Source of the DNA: Terriglobus roseus DSM 18391
GTDB taxonomy: Bacteria > Acidobacteriota > Terriglobia > Terriglobales > Acidobacteriaceae
Length of the DNA stretch: 64,000 nucleotides
Direction: 5' to 3'
Assembly: GCF_000265425.1 (NCBI RefSeq)
Contig: NC_018014.1
Span: 1,550,001-1,614,000 of the forward strand
Shown here piece after piece: positions 57,523-64,000 of this stretch. The notes beneath the pieces were generated by a model. That model was not told the origin of the DNA, ran no database searches, and saw only the letters and a list, made by a program, of their open reading frames with translations. The stretch's first letter is position 1, and each line of letters starts with the position of its first letter. The position numbers and the translations under genes are program-made.

Positions 57523-58911
57523 GTGAGACGCTTCTTCAAGAATCCGCTGACGCTGGCCCTGGCGTGCTTTTCGCTCGGCGCGCTTCTGATCGTGCTGATT
57601 CCGCGGCACCCGGAACTCCGCTGGTTTGCAGTCGCTGTCTTCGCATCCGTCAGCCTCTCAGCAGGCATGGCACTGCGCCGGCAGTTCCGAATGCGTGCTG
57701 ACTCCGCAGCACGGGCGGTCGCCGGCATCGTAGGACGTCATCAGAACTCAGCAGGTGCGCCGCTCGCACCCGTGCTCGACCTTCGCAACACGGTCGATGG
57801 CCGAGGCCCGGTCTTTGACCCGGTACTGCGTGCCGCTCGTGATGCCGCCGAGTACATCGCCACCGAACGCGCCCGTCTCGAACAGCGCGGCAATCAGCTC
57901 GAGGTTCTCCTCGAGGGCATGCCGGACGCCGTGCTCGGCGTTGACGCCGCAGGCCGCGCCCAGTGGAGCAACGGACAGATGCAACGGCTGATGGGCCGAG
58001 ATACCGCGGGCGTCTCCGTGCGCCATGGACGCGCGCTCGTCCATACCTTCCGCGATCCGGCGCTTCTCGCTGCCGTCCAGAAGACACTCGACGAAGGCGT
58101 CACCTCCCAGTGCCGCAGCGAGTCGATCGTTGCAGGTCACATCTTCCAGGTGAACGCATCCCCGCTGCCCGGCGGCGGTGCCGTCGTCGTTCTGCACGAC
58201 AACACGCAGGCAGAGCAGATGGAGCGCACACAGCGCGACTTCGTCGCCAACGTCTCGCATGAGCTGCGCACGCCGCTGACCTCAATCGTCGGCTACGTCG
58301 AGACCGTGCTGGACCACGAAACGCTCTCCGGTCCCGCACGCGAGTTCCTCGACACTGTGCTCAAGAATGCATCGCGCATGCATCGGCTGACAGAAGACCT
58401 CCTCCTGCTCACCCGCGTGGAACGTGCCGACAATCCTCTGGAACCCCAGCCTGTCGCCGCAGAACAGTTACTGCGCGACGCACTCAGCATGGTCTCCGGC
58501 TCAACCTACGCGGAGGGCGCGCGACTTGAGGTGGGCGGCAGCACAAGGCGCCTGGTAAGGGCCGACGAACACGCCATCCTTCAGGTGCTCGGAAACCTGA
58601 TGGAAAACGCTGTGAAGTACTCCAGCGGCGGCGTCGAAAGCCCGCGAGTCATCGTCTCCGCCCGCGAGCTCGAAGGCGAGGTCGAGTTCTGCGTGCAGGA
58701 CTTCGGTCCCGGCATCTCATCGGAACACCTGCCACGCATCTTCGAGCGGTTCTATCGCGTGGAAAAGGCACGTTCCAGGGCGACAGGAGGCACGGGCCTC
58801 GGACTCTCCATCGCACGCGACCTCATCCAGCAGCACGGCGGTCGCATCTGGGTGGAAAGCGCGCTGGGCGAGGGGAGTACCTTCCGATTCACCCTTCTGT
58901 TCGCTGATTGA
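57523..58911 (+). CDS. phoR: PhoR-like phosphate sensor histidine kinase
   Basis: The 462-residue kinase has two N-terminal membrane helices (LALACFSLGALLIVLIP and WFAVAVFASVSLSAGMAL) with almost no periplasmic loop, a PAS domain (LLEGMPDAVLGVDAAGRAQWSN), the H-box FVANVSHELRTPLTSIVGYVET, and an ATPase domain with NLMENAVKYSSGG, DFGPGISSEHLPRIFERFYRV and GGTGLGLSIARDLIQQHGG. This is the PhoR architecture, which senses phosphate through PhoU and the Pst transporter rather than directly. It starts at GTG 57523, 12 bases after phoB. The pst genes are not in the window. Confidence 0.93.
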   Translation: MRRFFKNPLTLALACFSLGALLIVLIPRHPELRWFAVAVFASVSLSAGMALRRQFRMRADSAARAVAGIVGRHQNSAGAPLAPVLDLRNTVDGRGPVFDPVLRAARDAAEYIATERARLEQRGNQLEVLLEGMPDAVLGVDAAGRAQWSNGQMQRLMGRDTAGVSVRHGRALVHTFRDPALLAAVQKTLDEGVTSQCRSESIVAGHIFQVNASPLPGGGAVVVLHDNTQAEQMERTQRDFVANVSHELRTPLTSIVGYVETVLDHETLSGPAREFLDTVLKNASRMHRLTEDLLLLTRVERADNPLEPQPVAAEQLLRDALSMVSGSTYAEGARLEVGGSTRRLVRADEHAILQVLGNLMENAVKYSSGGVESPRVIVSARELEGEVEFCVQDFGPGISSEHLPRIFERFYRVEKARSRATGGTGLGLSIARDLIQQHGGRIWVESALGEGSTFRFTLLFAD

Positions 58912-59083
58912 CAGTCTTTTCATCGGAATCCCGTAATCTAAAAGCACGATTTCGGGTGCAGTACGTAAGGCGTAAGACATAACGGCAAGTCATGTCTGCC
59001 GGTCGCACCATCTCACATTCCTGTACACAAACTCCGCAGCGCAGGGCGCGCACGGACGATGGATGCATCGAGGGGTTCGGATC

Positions 59084-59746
59084 ATGAGGAAGCGGTTCCA
59101 CCAATCTCTCGACGAACTGAAAGAGAAGCTGCTGGTCATGGCAGGCTTCTCAGAGCAGGCGATTCAGCGCGCCATTGAGGCCTATCGCACACGCGACGGC
59201 GAGATGGTCGAACTCGTGCGGAAATCGGAACCTTCAATCAATCGCCTGGAACGCGAGATCGACTCGACTGCACTAGACCTGCTCGCCACCGAACAGCCCA
59301 TGGCCGTCGATCTCCGCTTCATCCTCTCCGTCATTCGTATCAACGCCGACCTCGAGCGCGTCGGCGACCTCGCCGTGAACATCGCCGTGCGCGTCGGTGA
59401 GACGAACGCTCTGCAGCCCGTCGATCTGCCCGTGGACATCCCGCGCTTGGGAACGCTCGCCGCAGCCATGATCCGCAAGGCACTGGAAGCCTTCATTGAA
59501 GGTGACGCCGAAATGGCTGAAAGCGTTCTGGCACTCGACGACGAAGTCGACCGTCTGAACTCGGCAGCCTTCCACGCCCTGTCCCGCGTCATCCGCGAGC
59601 AGCCCGCCGTCACAACTCAGGCCCTCAACGCCATGCTGATCGCCCGCAACCTCGAACGCGTCGGCGACCACGCCACCAACATCGCAGAAGATGTCATCTT
59701 CTGGGTGAAGGGCAACGACATCCGCCACAAGATGACTGCTGCCTGA
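59084..59746 (+). CDS. phoU: Phosphate-signalling protein PhoU
   Basis: The 220-residue product has the two PhoU three-helix repeats, each with a metal-binding E/D-rich helix: RINADLERVGDLAVNIA and MLIARNLERVGDHATNIAEDVIFWV. PhoU links the Pst transporter to PhoR and turns the regulon off when phosphate is plentiful. The ATG at 59084 has GAGGGG 8 bases upstream. A 172-base gap follows phoR, so it may have its own promoter. It ends in a terminator. Confidence 0.95.
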   Translation: MRKRFHQSLDELKEKLLVMAGFSEQAIQRAIEAYRTRDGEMVELVRKSEPSINRLEREIDSTALDLLATEQPMAVDLRFILSVIRINADLERVGDLAVNIAVRVGETNALQPVDLPVDIPRLGTLAAAMIRKALEAFIEGDAEMAESVLALDDEVDRLNSAAFHALSRVIREQPAVTTQALNAMLIARNLERVGDHATNIAEDVIFWVKGNDIRHKMTAA

Positions 59747-59770
59747 AAAGCCCATCAGTGGGCTTTTTTC
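59746..59770 (+). terminator. Terminator of phoU
   Basis: A 9-bp stem AAAAGCCCA/TGGGCTTTT (59746-59754 with 59759-59767), with loop TCAG and a T-run, overlaps the last base of the phoU stop codon. Confidence 0.9.
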
Positions 59771-60187
59771 CAAGGCACAGCGCCTCAAGAGGCTGGGGCA
59801 CATGCCTGTCTTTACCTCTCAGCAGCTTGCAGTAAGCGAGACATGAGACTGTGCCAACCCTTGCGCACGGAAGGCACGCGACTTCCTAGCCCAGGGCAAA
59901 GCCCTGGGTCAGAGAATGCTTCCCAGCACAGGGCAGCGCCCCGGGTCAGAGAATGGCAAGTCTTCGCGGGCTGTAGGCACACGACTTCCCAGCCCAGGGC
60001 AACGCCCTGGGTCGCAAAACACCGCACGCGTTCGCGGGCTGTAGGCACGCGACAAAATATCCGTGCGGCGCAACCGGCCACCTCGCGATCGCCATCCGCT
60101 GGAGCCGAATGCTCCGGGGGAGAGAAACCTCTCAACGCGTGGGTGGGAAATACCTCCTCCATCACGACGGAATCGCACGACATGCGC
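59771..60187. other. Repeat-bearing intergenic region, no gene
   Basis: About 417 bases between the phoU terminator and the addA stop codon hold only the repeat composite at 59870-60052; no convincing coding frame is present. Confidence 0.7.
59870..60052. repeat. Composite of interspersed palindromic repeats (copy C)
   Basis: CCCAGGGC-AAA-GCCCTGGG occurs at 59890-59908 and, with loop AAC, at 59993-60011. A decayed copy (CACAGGGCAGCGCCCCGGG) lies at about 59927-59945. Degenerate GCGGGCTGTAGGC modules follow at about 59967 and 60033. GTCAGAGAATG is also repeated. The same modules appear in copies A and B. Confidence 0.8.
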
Positions 60188-63100
60188 TTATCCAAACAGG
60201 CTGAACTGCCCCGTCCCGTTCGCTACAATCACGACCTCTGAGGACGCCACTTCGGAAGCCTCATACCTCCACGAAACCATCCGCCCCATCAACGGATAGA
60301 ACAAAGCCAGCATCACCGGCGTGCCCGCCGGTAGCATCTGTAGCCGGATCGCCGCATACGCACGCAACTGCTGCTCGTACGCCACACGCTCCTCGGCAAG
60401 GAACGCATCCTGCTCCGCAGCCGCACGATCGGCCGTCTTGAAGTCCACGATCCAGAGCGTGTCATCTCCCGCAGCTCCCGGCTTACTGCCCGCGAAGAAG
60501 CTGCGATCAAGCCGCACACGGACCTCCTCCCCGCTCACGCCACTGCGCCACGCAGCTTCATTGGCCGCCATGCGATGCGGCAGCAGCAGCCACCGCCCGT
60601 CCTCACTACGGAGCATGTTCAGCAGGGCACGCTCCACGGTACCCGCAGCGCGTTCCACGGCTGCGGGCGGCAACCCACCGGACCGCAGCATCGCGTGAAT
60701 CGCGGCAGACCATTGCGGTACCTCACGTTCCATACGACCCAGAGCATTGTTGGCCGCTTCGCCGGATCCAATCGACCCTGCCACCGCCTGTGACAGTCTC
60801 TCCACAAAAGCATGGATCGCATTGCCGACCGCACGCGCGCCAAACGTTCCCTGCGGCCGCACAAAGCGCTGGCGAGGTGCGAGCGCATCCGCGGAAAGGG
60901 AAGCAACTGCCGGCTGCGATGCGTGCAGGGATGCAATCGGATCCACGTGATCCGGCAGACGCTGGAACGATGGCAGATGGAAGACCTTCTCTTCTTCATC
61001 CTCGACGGCGATTGACGCCGCAAGGGCCAGCGCGCCTGTCTCGAAGGTGTCCTGCTCGTCGACCAGTGCAATGCCGCGCGTGGGCGCTTCCTCAACCGGA
61101 ATACCCGCAGCCGTCTGGAACTCCAGCATCGCTGCGGGACGCGCCGCGCTCAGCAGCGTGCCCTTCACGACGATGGGCGATCCCTTCGAATCGGCCATCG
61201 GAGCCCCATACAGATGCAGTGAAACGCGCGCACGCGTCGCAGCAACGTAGAACAGCCGCTTCAACTCCAGGTAAACACGCTCGCGCCGTCGCTTCCGGAT
61301 GTACTGCAGCACGGCCTCGGCCTGGCCGCCCTTCGCCGGCAATGGTGCCAGCAGGACATCGTCCGAGTTGGCAATCTCCAGCCACTCCAGTGCCGTGAAC
61401 GCATCGCGTCCCGCAGGACGATGCAGTCCCGGCACAATCACCAGGTCCCACTCCAAACCCTTGGCGCGATGGACGGTCATGATGTCGACAGCGTTCGCAG
61501 CATGCCCAGCCTGAGCGAACAACCGCTCCACACGTCGGTTCAGCGAAGGCAGTGTGACCGCTTCGCCATCCGCCTCCATGGCATCCAGCACACGCAGGAA
61601 CTGCCGGACGTTCTCGCGGCCAACATCGTCCGTACACAGGTCACCGCCCAGCGAACGCCACGTGCGATCCACCCGATCCGCCAGCGCTGCGGTCCCCGCA
61701 TGACGCACGGCGCCGTCCATCACATCCAGCGTGCGAAGAACGCGGGCTCCCGCAGCTCCAGGAAGCATGGCCGCACGTTCGCGCAGCCGCAGCCGCAGCG
61801 CCTCGCTCCTGTGTTGCCGGTCGTCCCCGGCAACCAGAGTGTGCAGATGCGCCAGTTCAACCCCGCACCACGGCGCACGCAGCAGCGCCACCCAGGCGAC
61901 GCGATCCGCCGGATGCAGCAGGGCACGCGTCACCGCCATGATGTCCAGCACCTCCTGACGCTCCGCCAGGCTCTCGAGATCGACAGCACGGTAGGGAACA
62001 CCAACCTTGCGCAACGCCTTCGCAATCTCCGTGACATGCGTTCGCGCACGCGTCAGCACGGCAACGCTCGAGGATTCGCCCTTCTCCGCACGCCACCGCA
62101 GAATCGTCGACGCAATCGCGCGAGCCTCTTCCCGAACAGCCCTGCGCCGAACGCGCCGATTCTCCATCAGGCCATCGCCCGGCGGAACCGCCTTCAGATG
62201 CCACTGCGCACCGTCCCCGTCCACGGGATCCTTCGCAGCCGTCGCCGGGTGGAACTCCACATCACCCTCCAACGGATGGTGCTCCGGGAAGATGCGAGTG
62301 AAGGCACCATTCAACTCATCGACCAGCGTGCGCGTAGACCGGAAGTTGCTCGACAGCCGCAGCACATTCAGTCCGATCTCACCCAGCAGCCCCGTCGTCA
62401 TGCAACGCTGAAAGCGATCCACGCGCGCCTGGCGGAACAGGTAGATCGACTGCTTCGGATCGCCAACCAGGCAGACCGTCTGGCTCGCCCCGTCCCAACC
62501 CGACGTCAACGTCTGCAGCAACTCATACTGACCCGACGAGGTGTCCTGCATCTCGTCCACCAGCAGGTGTCGCAGCGGAGCGCCAAGCGCGCTCTGCGCC
62601 TCAAAGGCGTTCTCCTTCAGCGCGGTCCGTGCCGCCAGCGCGACCTCGGTGAAGTCGCAGACACCCTCGCGAGCGAAGAGCAGTTGCAGTTCCACCAGGG
62701 CGCGTTCGAGCAGGCGGAAGAGTGCCTTCGCGACCTCCCACTGCTCTCTCGGATACACCGCACCCTCGAAGCCGCGGACCGTGTTCAGCAGATCTTTCAA
62801 TTCGTCTGACTGAATCGATTCAATCAGATCCTTCAATCGCGCTTTTGCCTTCGTTTCGATGACCGCATACACGTGATTTGTGTTGTGCGAAGCACGCCAG
62901 CCATCCTTCGTCAGAAGCGCATGCGCGATCGCTTTCCAATACCGCAACTGGTCCGGACCACACCCCGGAGGCAGCGGCATACCGCCACACTCACGGAAGG
63001 GATGCGGGTAGTCTTTGTACCCATCCGCATACGCAAGTTGTTCCGTAATTGCTGCGATTTCCAGCAAAGACTCCTCATCAAACGAGTCGCGCAGCTCTTC

Positions 63101-63835
63101 CATCGCACCACAAACCACGCGCTCCAGTGAAGCGTTCAAGCGCGGCAGCGTGACCTGCTCCAGATGCTCTTCGGTAAGCTGTTCGCCCAGCGGAATCAGG
63201 CTGCCCCACTGCTCGCGCGTACCAAGCATCTCCGCCAAAACTCTCTCGCAGAACAACAAGTCGCCATCGCGATGCAGCAACACCGTCCGCACCGCTGCAT
63301 TCAACGGCTCATCGTTTCCGCCGAATTGCATCATCACAACCCGCGCCGCACGCGCATACAAAGGCCGTGCATCCTGCACAGGCCGAGTCACGCCCGCTTC
63401 ACCCGAAAGCAGAGGAAGCGAGCGCGCGATCTCTCCGCAGAGTGAATCGATGGTGCGGATGTTCAGCCGCTGCGGCCGTTGCAGCAAGCGCCACCCACGT
63501 TCCGCATCACGCGCCAGCACAGCTTCTGCAAGCTCTTTCGTCAGCCGCGCAAAGTCACCGTCGTCCTTGGCAGAGCCGTCTGCCGTGGCGCTCAGCGCAC
63601 CCAGCACGCGCTCCTGCATCTCTGCGGTGGCCTTGTTGGTAAAGGTCAACGCAAGCACCTGAGCAGGCTCGTCGACGGTGGCCAGTAGCTTCAGAAAACG
63701 CTGAATCAGCAAGCCGGTCTTGCCGCTGCCTGCGGGCGCTTCCACGATGCACGAAGTGGTGATGTCCAGCGCCGCCGAGCGTTCCGATGCGTCACTCATC
63801 TCTTCGCGATCGGAGACAGGGAACTCGATTACCAT
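60188..63835 (-). CDS. addA: AddA-like helicase-nuclease
   Basis: AddAB processes double-strand breaks for RecA loading. The 1215-residue product has UvrD-type motifs: Walker A EAPAGSGKT (residues 32-40), motif Ia LTFTNKATAEMQ, motif II LVDEMQDTSSGQ, motif III VGDPKQSIYLFRQAR, motif V TVHRAKGLEWDLVIVPG and motif VI YVAATRAR. At the C-terminus is a RecB-like nuclease domain with GNAIHAFVERL and TLWIVDFKTAD. The ATG at 63835 overlaps the end of the preceding addB frame and follows GAGG. The window-internal end of the gene is complete. Confidence 0.94.
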   Translation of the reverse strand: MVIEFPVSDREEMSDASERSAALDITTSCIVEAPAGSGKTGLLIQRFLKLLATVDEPAQVLALTFTNKATAEMQERVLGALSATADGSAKDDGDFARLTKELAEAVLARDAERGWRLLQRPQRLNIRTIDSLCGEIARSLPLLSGEAGVTRPVQDARPLYARAARVVMMQFGGNDEPLNAAVRTVLLHRDGDLLFCERVLAEMLGTREQWGSLIPLGEQLTEEHLEQVTLPRLNASLERVVCGAMEELRDSFDEESLLEIAAITEQLAYADGYKDYPHPFRECGGMPLPPGCGPDQLRYWKAIAHALLTKDGWRASHNTNHVYAVIETKAKARLKDLIESIQSDELKDLLNTVRGFEGAVYPREQWEVAKALFRLLERALVELQLLFAREGVCDFTEVALAARTALKENAFEAQSALGAPLRHLLVDEMQDTSSGQYELLQTLTSGWDGASQTVCLVGDPKQSIYLFRQARVDRFQRCMTTGLLGEIGLNVLRLSSNFRSTRTLVDELNGAFTRIFPEHHPLEGDVEFHPATAAKDPVDGDGAQWHLKAVPPGDGLMENRRVRRRAVREEARAIASTILRWRAEKGESSSVAVLTRARTHVTEIAKALRKVGVPYRAVDLESLAERQEVLDIMAVTRALLHPADRVAWVALLRAPWCGVELAHLHTLVAGDDRQHRSEALRLRLRERAAMLPGAAGARVLRTLDVMDGAVRHAGTAALADRVDRTWRSLGGDLCTDDVGRENVRQFLRVLDAMEADGEAVTLPSLNRRVERLFAQAGHAANAVDIMTVHRAKGLEWDLVIVPGLHRPAGRDAFTALEWLEIANSDDVLLAPLPAKGGQAEAVLQYIRKRRRERVYLELKRLFYVAATRARVSLHLYGAPMADSKGSPIVVKGTLLSAARPAAMLEFQTAAGIPVEEAPTRGIALVDEQDTFETGALALAASIAVEDEEEKVFHLPSFQRLPDHVDPIASLHASQPAVASLSADALAPRQRFVRPQGTFGARAVGNAIHAFVERLSQAVAGSIGSGEAANNALGRMEREVPQWSAAIHAMLRSGGLPPAAVERAAGTVERALLNMLRSEDGRWLLLPHRMAANEAAWRSGVSGEEVRVRLDRSFFAGSKPGAAGDDTLWIVDFKTADRAAAEQDAFLAEERVAYEQQLRAYAAIRLQMLPAGTPVMLALFYPLMGRMVSWRYEASEVASSEVVIVANGTGQFSLFG

Positions 63836-64000
63836 GCGGGCGCCTCGTCTTCCTCTTCTGTCAGGTCGTCGTCGGGCTCCAGTTGCGTCAGGTCCAGTCT
63901 GCAGATGGGGCGGCTCGCGCAGTGCTTGCATGTGATGAGGTGATCCTTGGGATCGACTGCGGCCTCACCGTTCGCGTAGGCCTCGGCCAGCCGCTGCAGA
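63829..64000 (-). CDS. addB: AddB-like nuclease, C-terminal end (partial)
   Basis: On the minus strand a frame is open from the window edge to a TAA at 63829-63831. Its end reads QRLAEAYANGEAAVDPKDHL, then ITCKHCASRPICRLDLT and a final acidic tail ending EAPAW. The cysteines C-x-x-C-x(5)-C fit the iron-sulfur cluster at the C-terminus of AddB-type PD-(D/E)XK nucleases. It overlaps the addA start by 7 bases, as expected for addBA. Only 57 residues are visible. Confidence 0.8.
   Translation of the reverse strand, partial: LQRLAEAYANGEAAVDPKDHLITCKHCASRPICRLDLTQLEPDDDLTEEEDEAPAW

Overview
The window reads as one chromosomal segment of a GC-rich, motile member of the Acidobacteriota, most likely order Terriglobales (Granulicella/Terriglobus-like). 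This rests on two large Oar-type TonB-dependent receptors with an N-terminal carboxypeptidase-regulatory domain, small DUF3309 and lmo0937-type membrane proteins, many short palindromic intergenic repeats and the housekeeping gene mix. The taxonomic call is an inference from gene content. There is no rRNA, tRNA, CRISPR array, phage or transposase gene, so most of the segment looks like core genome.

Layout. 1-7.8 kb: a small secreted protein followed by secA, then on the minus strand an NtrC-type regulator, its membrane histidine kinase and a lipoprotein, with a divergent rhodanese. 7.9-11.5 kb: flagellin (putative sigma-28 promoter), fliD, fliS and a small HTH protein. 11.6-17 kb: a UbiD decarboxylase, a VapBC-like toxin-antitoxin pair, a carboxypeptidase-regulatory-like protein and secreted hypotheticals. 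17-25 kb: a lone nuoI, an M3 peptidase, and a methionine synthase split into two overlapping genes. 25.5-28.6 kb: a second copy of an unrecognised secreted Cys/His protein family, then a SAM riboswitch upstream of a threonine-synthase-like gene coupled to a MoaD/ThiS sulfur-carrier-like gene. 29-36 kb: the proteostasis cluster tig-clpP-clpX-lon on the minus strand, interrupted by a paiB-like gene on the other strand. 36-41 kb: a membrane protein, a family 5 uracil-DNA glycosylase, YtxH and small proteins. 41-49 kb: a sulfur assimilation block (TonB receptor, cysD, cysN, an APS-reductase-type cysH, a TauE/SafE permease) preceded by three cysteine-rich micro-ORFs that look like attenuator leader peptides. 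49-57 kb: a glycosyltransferase, a repeat-rich spacer, a second TonB receptor with a DUF2946-like partner, and an APC permease. 56.7-59.8 kb: phoB-phoR-phoU. 60.2-64 kb: addA and the 3' end of addB, which runs off the window.

The main theme is sulfur and methionine. Sulfate activation and reduction (cysDNH), the permease, the receptor, split MetH, a rhodanese and the riboswitch-controlled sulfur-carrier operon all fit one assimilation network. The signals most worth following are the cysteine-rich leader peptides, the SAM-riboswitch/threonine-synthase/MoaD operon, a possible SecM-like leader of secA, the paralogous Cys/His proteins, and palindromic repeats that appear to have become coding sequence in cysN. 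Several genes appear to be transcribed from their own start codon (leaderless).
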